This document shows positions 35,150 through 47,083 of a stretch of 64,000 nt of DNA, piece by piece (position 1 is the first letter of the stretch; each line of letters starts with the position of its first letter). Under the pieces are notes generated by a model. It searched no databases, was not told the origin of the DNA, and was given only the letters and a program-made list of their open reading frames with translations. Source of the stretch: Letharia columbiana. Taxonomy: Eukaryota > Ascomycota > Lecanoromycetes > Lecanorales > Parmeliaceae. Location of the stretch: the NCBI RefSeq assembly GCF_014066305.1, contig NW_023501050.1, positions 1 through 64,000 of the forward strand. The letters are read 5' to 3'. A program made the position numbers and the translations under genes.

Positions 35150-37328
35150 ATGAAATCCTCAACAGGATCAGACGCGTTTGCATTGTTGGCCCTTGCATTC
35201 ATCTCTATATTTGTCCTCCTGCTCCTCCGCCATTTCCTGCCTCTCCGAACAACGCCGGCCTACCTCATCCTTCCCATCTTCCTATCTCTCGCCCTCCCAA
35301 TCAGCATCATACTCCTTGTCCCCATAGACCTCGCATCGAGCTCCAGACCAGATGAAGAGGCATTGAGGGGAATATGGTTGCCCGAAGGTGTCATGCTTGT
35401 GGCATGGCGAATGACCTATTGGCTGACCTTTGCTCTTACTTGGTACCCGATCCTGGAGAGCGACCCCTATCGCAGCAGTTGCTGACCATACCAGGGTCAT
35501 CCTGCCACTCCTCGGTGAATATACAGACTCCGGGTACCGTACTCCAAAGGACCGCATCTTCTACTCTCTCAGATCCAATGCGCGATATCAGCTCATCGTC
35601 ATAGCCTGCGCAGCAGCAGCAGGTATATACGTCTTTCTACAGAATGGGTTCGCAGGAGGCTCGGTCAAGTCATTGGTCATGGCGTGGGTCCATATCAGCT
35701 GGGGACATGAGTAACAATGCTGACCAGACAACAGCTTGGCCTACTGCTGGGGCTTGATCATGGCAATATACTTGATGGGTCACGGCTTGGTCGCTGTACC
35801 CCGGAGACTGTTCCGCAATGCAAATGTCGCGGGGAGGTTGAAAAGAATACAAAGCCATGCCCCCAAGGTCAATGATCGCTTATCGGATGCAACAACAGAA
35901 CTCGAAGAATTGGAGGCTCAGCTCACCCAGCTCCGGAAACGAAAGAATGCTGTTTCGAGAGACCATGAGGAATGGATTGAAGATATATCCGATGCTTCGA
36001 GTTTGCCCAATTCCCGTATCGCAAGCACTGCAGCCCGTGTGCCCGCACCCGCCCTACCTGCAGTAATTACTGACCGCTATCTTGCTGAGCTAACCAGGAA
36101 GTTAACTCGTGCTCGTCATAAACGTGCTCGCTTTGTAGAGGCTTGGGACCGCCTTATACAGGAAGCAGTGGATACTCAGGCAATCGTTGACGCCGGTGCC
36201 TCGAGAAAATTAGACTTCGGAAAAGCCTCACCACATTCCTCATGGTCAGAGCGTTTGAACTTCTTGACGCCGTACACCCGCTACTTGCTCTACTCGCAAG
36301 TGGTACCTGCCGTCAGGATCGCCCATGGAGCCGTCTTTTCGCTGGCTTCCGTGTGCATTGTTTGGTCCGAGCTGGTCAAATACGTGGCTCCAAAGCTCTC
36401 AATCATCAGTCTCACCATACTTTCGCATAGCAAAGCGCACGCAAATGAAGTTGGCTTTGGAGGTCAGGTCATTGCTTCGCTATGGCTACTCTATATGTCC
36501 ATGGCCACACTCGCAAGCTTTGACGATGTGAAGATCTGGGGCAACCGCGCCCTCGTACGGAGAAACACGTACGGAGAAAGCGCTACATGGTATTCCGGGC
36601 AGATAGCGAAGCTCACGGTACCGCTAGCTTACAACTTCTTGACCTTCTTTCCACGAGATGTTCACCGAGAGACCATCTTCTATCACTTTCTAGGTCGATT
36701 GATCAACCTTACGCCTCTTGGGGCCGGGTTCGACTACTTCTTCCCGATTTTCATCTTAGTACCCGTTTGTGCCACGCTATTCAATCTCTATGGCCGCGTG
36801 AAGAACGTCCTTGGCTTTGGCATACTCGGGGATGACGACGAGGGAAACCCATCTGCATTTGGCACCGGCGGATGGAGAGAGGGCAAAGAACTCATCGATC
36901 GAGAATTAGAGGGCGCCTCGCGACTTGGTCTATCAGGCCACTTGGACGGCCCTTCCTCGCCATTACCTTCTGGGACACAGAGCCCAATAAGGGCAGGGCC
37001 TCAACCAAATCATGCTCTCACAAGTCAAAGCGCTCGGCCCAGCGTTCCCAGACAATCGACCTTTCAACAGCGGCAAGCTCAAAGGCTCGCAGATGCAACG
37101 GCAGCCGCAGAAGAAGAGGATGAGAATGTATTCCAAGGTTTCGCCCACCGAGTGAAGAATACCATCGACAGCGTCGAAAGACCTGACTGGCTGAGCGACC
37201 TGGGTAAACGGCCAAAGTGGATGGGAAGAGCAGATGGGAGTACCGAAGGAAGTGGGAGAGCTGATTCCGGTAGGGGCATGGGGAGATGGTTTGGCGGAAG
37301 GCCTGCTGATGGCCGAGTGCGGCTTTGA
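35150..37328 (+). CDS. LMBR1-domain multi-pass membrane protein
   Basis: Three exons are modelled: 35150-35442, 35495-35683 and 35735-37328 (691 aa). The 52- and 51-nt introns have GTACCC..CAG and GTGGGT..CAG ends and keep frame. The N-terminal half has four to five membrane spans (FALLALAFISIFVLLLLRHF and others), then a coiled-coil loop (TTELEELEAQLTQLRKRK). A second set of spans includes FGGQVIASLWLLYMSMATLA and FDYFFPIFILVPVCATLFNL. The tail is Ser/Pro-rich, disordered and cytosolic. The order fits the LMBR1 family, found in lipocalin-receptor-like and lysosomal cobalamin-exporter-like proteins. Fungal members are poorly characterised. It is likely in the vacuole or plasma membrane; substrate or ligand is unknown. 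Confidence 0.85.
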
Positions 37329-38030
37329 CGAACATATGAATGAGACTTTTAGCGCCGGAGTTGGGTGGGTATTATCATATTTGTTGGAGGTGTTCATAGA
37401 CTTACCATTAAGACAAGCAATGTAATAGGCGACGTTGTGATTTACCGTACGACTTCCACCGATGTAGAGTAGAGTGAAGCTGGATTTGACCGAGCTCTTG
37501 GCATAACAGTTGATAGGTAGGGCTGGAAATTCGGAGAAAAGATGAGTGTAAATCCCGACGGCGAATGATTGGCGCAAATCACATGGCTGAAAGCGCCAGG
37601 TAATGTACCAAACAATCAGTCCCCTTCGCTTTCTCTTCTTCCTTGTGCACACTTCTAATTGTCAATTATCCTCATCTTTGCAGGCTTGGTTCTCTTATAC
37701 AACATATTCGACCTTCCAGCGACAAGATTCTGATCCATATCCCTCCACAATCCCACTGTTGTTCCCATTTCCGCCCCCCGCGCCCTCCCCCCCCCTCCCC
37801 AATATAAGCCATTGACCAGGTTCCGGCCAGAAGGATCAGTCAACGCAAGATACATTATCAATACACCGCTCATTGTTTGAAGTAGAGGAGCAAGTCACCT
37901 ATGGCACACCTAGAGGTGTGATTCTGAAGACAAGCCTGGTGCTAAGGTTGCTTGGGGACTTTGGGGGCTACGGGGACGAGGATTGAGGCCTTCGTTCTGA
38001 ACCTAAGGTTTGGCGCAGAAGGAAGCAAAG
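37329..38030. promoter_or_regulatory. Intergenic region, promoter of the TeaR-like gene
   Basis: About 700 bp. It contains a CT-rich tract (37735-37800, with a C-rich run) typical of fungal promoters just upstream of the next gene. No coding sequence is supported. Confidence 0.45.
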
Positions 38031-40114
38031 ATGGCCGCTGTTTTCGGAACGCTTCACAATCATCAAGTGGGAAATTCGCACAGAACGCAAGAAAAGGAGC
38101 CGAGTCCATGGGAGTTTAGTACACCAGACAACCAAGACGTAAGCCTGCCAGTTCTTGTCTCCAGCGGTCTATTTGTCCCCCTTCCTACAATGTAATGTCC
38201 GTTGGAATATGTTCCCCTAGCCCGCATCTTTCTGCCTTCGTTACACCTATCGTCTGCCCTCCAGACTAATGCCCCCGCACACAGACTGGCCCTACTTCCT
38301 CGACGCCTTATCCTACGAACAATCAAACCCCACAGCAAAAGCTCAACTTTGATCCTCCATCTCCGCCGAAATTCAATGGTCTTTTACCGGCACACAACCA
38401 TCCCACAACGCCTGATAGGCATGGACAGGCATATTTGAGTGGTAGACAGAGCCAACCGAGGTCAGGTACAGGCATAGACCCCTCTTATCTCTCGCCGCCA
38501 CCCAAGATCGGCAGCCGACCGGAGTTGAATGCGAGCAGAAGTGGCAGCGAAGCAGATAGTCTATTGGACCTCTACAGCAAACCCAGAAGCCTAGGTGAAA
38601 CTAGCTTGAGAGAAAGCATGGACAGAACGGATCGAGGGCTGGCGCAGGAAGAGCCGTTCCTGGAAGTTGAGGACCCCGAACGATCACGGTGGATACACAG
38701 AGACAAGCTGGCAATGATAGAGAGCCATGAGATGCAAGAGGCTGGGATTAAGCTGCCACCACAACGACAAAGATCTATCACTAGTAGATCGAGAAGTCGA
38801 CGGGAGAAGAACAGGAGCCAGGATCAGAGTACAGTGGCGCCTGATCGAGATGAGGGAATGCCGCCACTGAAGGATCGGCAGGACAGAAGGACAGAGACAC
38901 CAACACGGCAAGATGACCGAGGAGAGCAAAACGTGGTGAACGAATTTGACATAAGGACACCAGAAGAGATAGCAGCGGACAATCACATCGCCACGAATCT
39001 CTCAAACGGATACCACCAACCACAGCCTGACCTGCGAAAAAGCTCATCTCGTATACCCCTACCACGCTCGAGCCCCATGCCTATACCACAAGAACACATC
39101 GAACGAGACCATCCGCTCCCGCGAAAACGAGGCACAAGCGGCAACTATAGCAACAGCGACGACAACGGCCTCTCTTATTCTCGAATACGCAGCCGTAACA
39201 GCAGCGTCGGCAGCGCCATCCTCCTCGACGATATCGACAACACCCCCAATCACACACCTACACCTGCTTCCAACCCGGGCCCTCTCAACCAATTCACCCC
39301 TTCCAACACTCAGCGCACACCCTCCTCAGCTCAACGACCCAAACCTCGCTCCGGCCTCGACACCACCCCTTTAAGTCAAAAGCCCCGAATCATCTCCACC
39401 ACACCAACCTCCCTACGCACCCCATCCTCACGCACCCCATCCTCAACCGTCCAACGGCCCAAATCTCGCTCCGGTCTCGAACCCCGCCCTGCAACCGCCA
39501 TAAATCGCCCCGTGGGCGAAGCCCCCTGGCTAGCCACCATGTACAAACCCGACCCGCGACTACCACCCGAAGAACAATTGCTCCCTACACACGCGAAGCG
39601 ATTACAACAAGAGCAGTGGGAGCGAGCGCAGAAGGAGTCGCAGCAGCGGATGCGGGAAGTCGAAGCCCAACAACGCAAACACCACCACCAAAAACCCACC
39701 GCGCAGTTGCCGCGCGAATTCTCACCTTTAGCCGAACACACAATCAACGGTCTCCAACCCTCCTCCCGCGACGCAGACGAAAAACCCCTACAAGACCAAT
39801 CATCAGCTTCCGAATGGCCCCTGACGCAAGCCACACCACGCAAGCCACCACCGGCAAGCGGCGGCGGCTTGAATGCCAACCCAGCCGCGGGCGGTGGTGA
39901 CGACGGAGGACAACACGCAGGATACAGTCCCATCCCTCGCGTGAAGCAGGGAGCAAGTCCCACTCTGGGGAACGTAACGGACATCAGGCCCGGTCAGAGG
40001 GCGCTGGATCCGTTTGAGAGGGAGAGAATGGCGAGAAGGGACGAGGAGAAGGGCGGAAGGGCGGATCCGGGGAAGAAGAAGGAGAAAGGGTGCGGGTGCT
40101 GCGTCGTCATGTGA
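38031..40114 (+). CDS. TeaR/Mod5-like cell-end marker anchor, C-terminal CaaX box
   Basis: Two exons are modelled: 38031-38138 and 38285-40114 (645 aa). The intron is 146 nt, GTAAGC..CACAG, in phase 0. The first ATG gives MAAVFGTLHNHQVGNSHRTQ. Most of the protein is disordered and rich in Ser, Pro, Arg and Gln. Around residue 450 a strongly conserved-looking block occurs (APWLATMYKPDPRLPPEEQ), followed by a helical coiled-coil-like stretch (AKRLQQEQWERAQKESQQRM). The C terminus is basic and ends GCGCCVVM, a CaaX prenylation motif with a nearby Cys for palmitoylation. This matches Aspergillus TeaR and fission yeast Mod5, membrane-anchored receptors that capture microtubule-delivered Tea1/TeaA at the hyphal apex to keep growth polar. 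A start within the long exon would lack any ATG near its beginning, so the two-exon model is preferred. Confidence 0.8.
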
Positions 40115-40148
40115 ACTGTCGCATGATTGAATATATTACATCTTCTTT

Positions 40149-40171
40149 CTGTCTGTCTGTCTGTCTGTCTG
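40149..40171. repeat. (CTGT)n microsatellite
   Basis: Almost six CTGT units without interruption lie 35 bp downstream of the TeaR-like stop codon, probably in its 3' UTR. Confidence 0.9.
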
Positions 40172-40490
40172 CGCCGTGCACAGACTTCCCCAACGCGAGC
40201 CAAAATGCCTCGGTTATAACCCTTTCTCCCTAACGAGCGTACTACTACGGCGCCTGTGGCTGTTGTGCTGTCTCCCGCTATACCTACATAAATGAGCGAA
40301 TTGAGTGAGTGTATGAGAGCAATCTTACTATATAGACGGTGCTTCCGAATCCACGCCCAAGGGCTTTTGGCTTTGACAGCTCGATCTTGTACTTTATACC
40401 CAAAGTTTCGTCTGTTTGTTTGTTGGTTTGTGTTTTTTTTTTTTTTTGTTTGTTTGTGGAATGAAATTTCATTTCAATCGGATCACGCTC

Positions 40491-40522
40491 CATACATACA
40501 TACATACATACATACATACATG
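40491..40522. repeat. (CATA)n microsatellite
   Basis: About eight uninterrupted CATA units lie between two convergent genes. Confidence 0.9.
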
Positions 40523-40822
40523 GTGCAGCGCAGCGTGCCTGTTATGAATATAAAAGTAGCAGTGGTAAAGTGATACTCTATATCCAACACGCACGGCACG
40601 GGCATACGCATTGGTATATCAAGTACAACGCCAACCCCCAGACCCGCTTGGAAGTTGCCGGAACCACGTCAAACGTTGTGCCAAAGAGTCCCGGGAGTGT
40701 CATCTTACATGTATATATATATATAGATACATCGAGTCCTCCAGTCTCCTTCTCGGCCCGCCACCTCGATCTCAGCACCGACCAGCACTCAAGCCGTAAG
40801 GTACTTCGCCAGCCTCGTCTGC

Positions 40823-43738
40823 TCAAATCCAACTAGTCCCATTGCCACTCGCCGCCCCTTCCCTCCCGCCCGACCGATGATCTGCCGCGACCCTCCTAAC
40901 CGTTTCATTGACCGGCGGCAAATAGCCCGTGTCCGGCGAGAATCCAATCCGCCTGTAGAGCTTCCTGGGGCTGATGCCTCTCCAGTGTCTCAGCTCCGGC
41001 ATGCTCAGACCTCTGACGGGGCCCTTGCGCCTATCGACCGGCTTATCGCTCTGGTCGCTTGCCGCGAGTTCGATGCTCTCGATGAGGGAAGCTGTTTTGT
41101 GGAAGAGGATGGATGTGTGGTCGTCGTCGGAGAGGGATTCGGGGTCGTTGTCGATGCTGATGGCTGAGAAAGGCTCAGGGTCGGTAGGGGGCGGTTGTAT
41201 AGACGGTTGTCTGAGATTGTGCAGGGAAAGCTCGTCCCTCCTTCCGCCTACGCGGCCGGCTTCGACGCTGGTGTATGTGAGGGTGGACCAGGAGTCGGAT
41301 TCTTGGTAGGGCATGATGAGTGAGGATCTGTGTTCGAGACCGAGTGAGGTGTAGTCGACCAACAATGATTCATGTTTTTTAGGGTCGAAATCTTTGTGGG
41401 ACTGAATTGCGAGTGCAGGGATCGACAACGAAATACCTAATGGCGTTTTGAGACGCTCTGTGCCCCAGATATCGAAATTACTGTCCTGCACAAACGACAC
41501 AATGCGCGGATCGATACTGTCATCTTTCGCATAAACACATTGTTTTCTAACAAACCGCAGGTCAACTATCTTTTGTGGCTGCAGAAAGTCTTTCTCCTTC
41601 TCGTTGACCAATCTGACGTCTTTGATTGAAGTGGTCTTATTCTCGTGATCGAAGGACATCCTGATCTCCAGATCCGGCAGAGCTTCGACAGGGACAGGCA
41701 GTGACACATTCTTGGACGATGGTGACAACCGAATTTGCCAAAAGTCCTCGGTCTTCTCAAGAGACCCGAGGCTACCTAACGAGCGTACGAGGCCGGGAAC
41801 AAGAGGCACAAACTCTCGAGGTATCCTCAAAGATTTGGAGACGATATCTCCGGTGTCAATCGGTCTGTTCCTATGGCCCGTGCTTTTCATTTTCTTGGTC
41901 CTTCTTTGATTTCGTTCTAGCGCTTCCAAGATGTTTCCTGCCTTGTCTGCGGGGAACAACACTTGGCCCAGCTTCACCGAATCATGGCACCTAATTTCTG
42001 GTGTCCAGTACGGCGTAATGTTGATGGAGTACTTGTAACTAGTGTCGTCTGACTCTTCGAAGAATGACTTCACTGTGTCGAATGCCAATTTGCCATGCAT
42101 ACCTTGAGTCGCCGGCACTGTCGATGAGCTAGAGGACGGAGCCCCATCCTTCTTTTTCCTCCTTTGAGTGCGATTCTCTGTGTGAGGGCTGCACCATCTT
42201 GACCATTGCTGATTCCTATCCAACAGGGACAATCTGCTACCTACTGCAACTGGGGCCGGGATAGCATTAGACGGCTTGTCAGCTTTCGACCAAGCTAATG
42301 TAAGGTTCCGTGTGGAAGCAGGTCGCAGAATCTGATGTATCAATCTTTCCGTCTCTAAAAGGTCGGCGTCATCAGGTCCCAGGTAAAACACATGCAACTG
42401 TCAAGACGTCAGCATTTGATCGACAATCCGCATGCCATACTGACTTTTTGGTGGGCGACGCCCTGTGGTCTGACAAGCGTATTGGTGTACTCCTCGATCT
42501 GCCGAAGCATAGCATTGTTCAACTCCCTGGGAAAAGACGTCGAGCCCTCATGTGAGATTGAATGGGCACGGAGATCAATTGTGGAGACTCGAATGTTCTC
42601 AAGAGTGTGAATTAAGAGTTTGAATATGTCAACGCAGTTGTCATAGTCAGATGTGATGCGGATGATGCAATCTCCAGGCCATGCCTCGACTTTTGAGTCA
42701 TAGCTCCTGGATATCAACTTCAAGATATCCCTCTCTACTAGCATGATTAGCGTTTTACGAGCAAAGTCTTTAACCCACTAGCTGCTTACTGTGGTTTAGT
42801 ATCAAGTCTAGATGGAGTTTATGAAGCCGTACGTCCAGTTCACCCAATGAAGATTCCTGATATCTGGGTGTAATGTTCCAACACCGTCGTAGTATCCTTT
42901 TCACCAACGCATCTTTGCTTAGTCCCTGTCCGCGTTCTTTCCCATGCACCTCTTTTTCGTTGGACTCTTCTTCTGGCGTACTATTCGCAATCCTCGGTGC
43001 CTTGGATTGTCGAAGTGGCGTGTTTCCCACAAGCTGCCATGATGATCGAGTGTAGAGACTGTTGGATATCTCGACGTTTAGGTCGAATACATCAGCGGCC
43101 GGATCCTTTCCAGCCCTTTCTAAGTAGGCTCCCAACTGGTGCTTAGTGAACCCCTCCTGTAGCCTGGAAACCAAATCCTTGTATGCAACTCCTGTAATGC
43201 TACCTTTTTTTTTTGCCGCCCACGATTCTCCCACACTTTCGATGTTCTTGCACACCTCATCGATATCAATTAACCCCCTTTCGGCATCCATCTCTTCCAG
43301 CATCTCGGACGAGCTTATAGGCTTCTGGGCAGGGTTCTTATCTGGACCTGATGCACGAACTCGTGCCATGTTCGTATCGAGTCGAAAGCGATCTTGCTTG
43401 TCTCGCAAGATGAGGACCTCGGCTGGCTCGCCCAGCACATTGAGGCCAAGGCTGTCCTTTGTAGACGGCTCATTCCCATGTCTGTAATTCTGGTGAGGAA
43501 AGAATTCTTCGGTATAGTATCTGATAGGCGCTCTCTCAAGATTGTCATTGTCGGTAGCGACATCAGGGTAAGATGATTGCTCTTGCCGTAGGCTAGGTCC
43601 TGAAGTGAAGCGTCGAAGCTGTTGAGGGTGTCCGGTCGGGCGTCGACGGCCAGAGCGGAGTCCTTGTCGAAGGCTTAGACGATACTGACAGTGCAAGCAT
43701 ATGAATAAATCTTGCGCAGCGGGTAGAAGCTTGAACAT
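40823..43738 (-). CDS. SLS1: Mitochondrial inner-membrane-bound translation regulator Sls1
   Basis: Three exons are modelled: 43738-42790, 42737-42445 and 42397-40823 (938 aa). Introns of 52 and 47 nt have GTAAGC..TAG and GTCAGT..CAG ends and keep frame. The N terminus is a basic, Arg-rich mitochondrial presequence (about residues 1-47, e.g. RQGLRSGRRRPTG). The SLS-family signature spans the first splice junction (RILRRCWNITPRYQESSLGE, then LDVRLHKLHLDLILNHIERD, then YDSKVEAW). In yeast, Sls1 is an inner-membrane protein that couples mitochondrial transcription to translation of respiratory mRNAs. The C-terminal half is less conserved and basic. The gene is divergent from the RAD51-like gene across a 336-bp promoter. 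Confidence 0.86.
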
Positions 43739-44074
43739 CGAGAGGGTGGAGGGTCACATGGCAGTTGAGGTTGACTTCAGTCGAGCATCAATTTCAAGAT
43801 TAAAACATTCTCGGCAGAGTTACCGCACTGAGGAAAATTCAGCCCTATCAGTTTCAATGCCAGAATGCCAAGGATTTCCCAAGACCAAGGCACTCTTAAC
43901 TCCTTATCCTTCCGCCCAACAGGCGTATGTCCAGCTTTGGACTGCTATGGAATTCACTGTCCGGCACTCTTACACTGATTATATTGTCCAGAAACTCAAG
44001 TTCTCATGGAAACGAAGCTTTCTTGATGACAATGCCAATGCCATGCGACCCTAGTCAAATCCCTTCTTCTCACA
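43739..44074. promoter_or_regulatory. Shared divergent promoter of Sls1 and RAD51-like genes
   Basis: Only 336 bp separate the two start codons, so both promoters must share this interval. No internal gene is supported. Confidence 0.6.
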
Positions 44075-45374
44075 ATGTCAGACCTCTCCCAGGCAGCTCC
44101 GCCCCTACTGGGCTCCAGTCTGCTTGCATCAGCCAAAGCGCACGAGAAAGCCAGACCCTTACCAGCGAGTTCAGGCTCAGCTACAGTTGATCAGAATGCT
44201 CTTGATGGAGGCTTTAGATATGGAGAAATCACTTCCATTGCTGGAGCAAGCGGGACCGGAAAGACTTTGGTAGGTTCTTGGGAGTTGTAACCTGAATCAC
44301 GTCGCATTTTGTAGATATGTGTAGCCAATCGACTCAATTCTAACCCAGCTTTGCCTCTTTGGTTCCGATAGTCAGGCCGGTTGAGATTCGCTTGCAAATA
44401 CTAACGTACTGCACCTACAGCTGGCATACCATGCCATAGCAAGTCATCTTCTTACACACGAGGTCGGCGAGGTAGCTTTCATTGACACCACTGGGTCCTT
44501 TTCTCCATTACGACTGCGAAATGCCCTTGCTTACCGTCTAGAGGCCAAGATCCAGCGCAACAGCTACCAAGAGTCTGGATACATGTACGAGAAAAGGACG
44601 TCGGCCTTGGAGAATTCGAAGGAGACAATGATTGAGGAAGCGACCTCGATGCTCGATCGGGTGAAAGTCATGAGAGTCTTCGATTTGGCTGGCGTTGTAG
44701 AAGCCATAAGCGAGGTCAATGGGCTGACTGAGGAGATAGCGCCGAAGTTTGAGACGGCCGCGGTCGTAATATTCAAGAAGAGGAGGGTTGAGATTGGTGA
44801 CAGCGAAGAAGAGCTCGACGACGAAGACGAAGAACTGCAGGCCGAACCATGGCGAGAAAGTGTAAATCTCCATGACTCTCAAGGCATTGAACCTCACAGC
44901 GGTCCGATCGGTATGATCATTATCGATACCATCACAAATGTTGTGAGCACAATGATGGCCAAGAGCCAGACACAGGGTCAAGCTCTCCTCGCAAGCTTCT
45001 TGCGGTCTCTCCGTCACCTAACGTCCCGCCATCACATCTGCACTATTCTTACCAATGCCGCAGTCGGTATTAGTTCTCCCAACAATCCAGAGCTTCGGCA
45101 TGGCTCGAGAGAAAATGTCTCGATCTTCTCCTCAACCATGGGGAAGCCTGCTCTTGGGAAGATGTTCACGTTTCTGATCGATACATCCATCTTCTTATCT
45201 ACTGTGCCAAAGACTAGCGATGACGCAACGATTGCGTTCGGTGATGGAGGGGAAGCTTCGTCGTACCAGAAGGCACTTATACTGGAGGTTCTGAAAGACA
45301 GATGTGGTACTCGAGAAGGGCGATGGGCGGCTTTCGAGATAAATGCCGAGGTGAAAATCGCGCCAAGTGGCTGA
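44075..45374 (+). CDS. RAD51/RecA-family recombinase paralogue (Rad55/Rhp55-like)
   Basis: Two exons are modelled: 44075-44269 and 44421-45374 (382 aa). The intron is 151 nt, GTAGGT..CAG, in phase 0. Walker A is GASGTGKT (residues 57-64), preceded by ALDGGFRYGEITSIA, the usual RecA-fold entry. The Walker B-like strand is GMIIIDTITN. Downstream lie a RecA core pattern (LASFLRSLRHLTSRHHICTI) and a C-terminal beta region (GRWAAFEINAEVKI). An acidic insertion (DSEEELDDEDEEL) separates the helical part from the Walker B strand. The lack of an N-terminal helix-hairpin-helix domain and the divergent sequence argue for a RAD51 paralogue that assists filament assembly in homologous recombination, rather than RAD51 itself. 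Which paralogue it is cannot be fixed by eye. Its stop lies 23 bp from the stop of the convergent NT-C2 gene. Confidence 0.8.
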
Positions 45375-45397
45375 ATAGAGCTTGACCATCGGTGTCC

Positions 45398-46686
45398 TCA
45401 GTCCTTGTTTGAGATCTGCCAGCTTCTCAAATCCTCCCGTGAGGTGAACTCATCCACCTCATGCATCCGCCTGTGAGCATGGTTCTTGGCATTCGAACCT
45501 GAATGAATGTGGTCCGCTATACTTCCCCTACCGCTAACGGCACCGGTGTGCCCTTGGTCGCCTTTGCTAGACTTCCGCTCTTGACGCGTTGGCCTCATAG
45601 TACCTCGACTTCCAGTGCCCGACGTATGCCTCTTGTGACCTCGCAAGGTTCTGCTGTCTCCATCGCTGTCGTCCTCCTCCGTGCTACCTCCCAGCCTAGG
45701 ACTCACATTCACACCCGGATCATGATCGGTTGCCCATCCATCTCCGCCAGCAAAGATATCCTCAATGCATTTATCGGCCGGCAGCTCGCCATCCTGTGCA
45801 AGCCATGACGCAGCCAGAGTTCGACGGTACATATCTTGAAGCCTGCCACTTTCTCGAGCATGAGATGACATAGATGGCACATTATTTCCGTCATCACCAT
45901 CAGCTTGCTCGGCCGTCATGATACCAGCAATCCCACCGAAGACAGGCGCGGTCTTGAGTGGAGGGGCGATGAAAGTCTTGTCTCCTTCTGTTTGTTTCAT
46001 GTAGACGCCGATCTAAGACCCAATTAGTCTTTCCCTTCATGGAGCTCGACAATCCTTTGAGGTCATGCCTTCAAAGTGCTATTGATCTTGCTCTCCTGCA
46101 TCAAATATCTCCTGGTGACAGCCTCCTCCCCATCGTCGCTCCCACCCACAAACTCAGCCAAATTCAGCTTCACATTTCCCAACACGATCCTTTCGGCTCG
46201 TGTACCAGGCGAATACTCCTGCAGGACCTCGAGATGTATTTCCGACTCCTGCAACATGCCATTACGGTCCACTGTTAAACGGACAGGCAGCGTCTTGACG
46301 TAATCCCACAAAACCTTGTGGTCTCTGATCCCCGCTTTCGAGGTGTGCCCACGGTGCTCAGCGGAGGTAGAGGAAGGTAGATGCCATTTGACGTAAGATG
46401 TTCCGGATACGAGAGGAACATTGTTCAAGTCGATGATCTACCACTCGGGTCAGTCGATGCCGTGGAGTTCAGGAGAGCAAAGAGGGTGGGCCACCTTGAG
46501 CTGCAAATCAAACTTTGGCTAAAAGACTATCAGCTTATGATCCTTAATGATTTGTTCAGGTGACAGACCCTTCGATTCTTTGGTACTGTCGAAGGCACTG
46601 TCAGCTGTTGCATCATCCGAAACAAAGTACTGAAAGACATTATCGTTATAGCAGGGCGAGTAATACTCACCAAAAGCGTTCTGCAT
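45398..46686 (-). CDS. NT-C2 (EEIG1/EHBP1 N-terminal) domain protein
   Basis: Five exons are modelled: 46686-46671, 46597-46569, 46518-46495, 46437-46069 and 46012-45398 (350 aa). The first three are tiny (16, 29 and 24 nt) but join to MQNAFVPSTVPKNRRPKFDL, followed by QLKIIDLNNVPLVSGTSYVK, exactly the family's start. Intron 4 (46013-46068) appears to be GC..AG: the homologous protein runs NSTLKIGVYMKQ without insertion, and the exon ends AAG|GCATGA. The NT-C2 domain covers about residues 15-165 (KWHLPSSTSAEHRGHTSKAG, NVKLNLAEF, RRYLMQESKINSTLK) and is a C2-like membrane- or partner-binding fold. The rest is disordered and basic. Fungal members are mostly uncharacterised; a role in membrane or cytoskeleton contacts is inferred from animal relatives. 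Confidence 0.8.
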
Positions 46687-47083
46687 ATTCGAAGCTCCTT
46701 CTTCGCCGCCTGATTGAGAGCTCAATTACGTAGAGAACGGACTGTAGTTTAAGAAGGAGCATTCATGTCCAGGTCGGCTTGGCCGGTGGACCCCGAGCCC
46801 GGAGGGTCCAAAAGTTTGGCTGGAAAGCGGGAGGCGCCGCCCCCGAACCGTTTGCCAGGGAGCGCTAAGGATAGGGCTACGAATATATAAGGTGTGTCTC
46901 GGAGCATTTTGCCCTTCTTCCGTGACTTGCAGCCACCTGAATGATTGTACCACTCATACTTGAAACCGAATCACTTCTTTTCACCTTCTAGAACTTGCAC
47001 TCTAGACGGCGACATCCTTGCCAGGACTTTCCAATGGCTGTTCTGGATCTGTGTAGTCAATATCCTGTTGGTACTTCGCACTC
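46687..47083. promoter_or_regulatory. Shared divergent promoter of NT-C2 and Tad1 genes
   Basis: The 397-bp interval lies between two divergent start codons. A GC-rich block (46770-46865) and a CT-rich stretch near the right side are visible. No gene is supported. Confidence 0.55.

Larger units (their letters stand above)
40115..40822. other. Convergent 3' flanks rich in simple repeats
   Basis: About 700 bp between the stops of the TeaR-like and Sls1 genes. It carries a CTGT repeat (40149-40171), a 15-T run (40433-40447), a TTTG-rich tract, a CATA repeat (40491-40522) and a short TA repeat near 40712-40724. No gene is supported. These tracts likely fall in 3' UTRs. Confidence 0.6.

Noticed and set aside
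39376..39984. 202-residue minus-strand frame
   Set aside because: It is antisense to the low-complexity part of the TeaR-like gene and has no independent features.
40149..40522. Regularly spaced repeats considered as a CRISPR-like array
   Set aside because: They are tandem tetranucleotide microsatellites without spacers, in a eukaryotic genome.
46598..46686. Reading straight through the first NT-C2 exon as a 68-residue protein
   Set aside because: The frame ends quickly and misses the domain; the micro-exon model restores the family N terminus.
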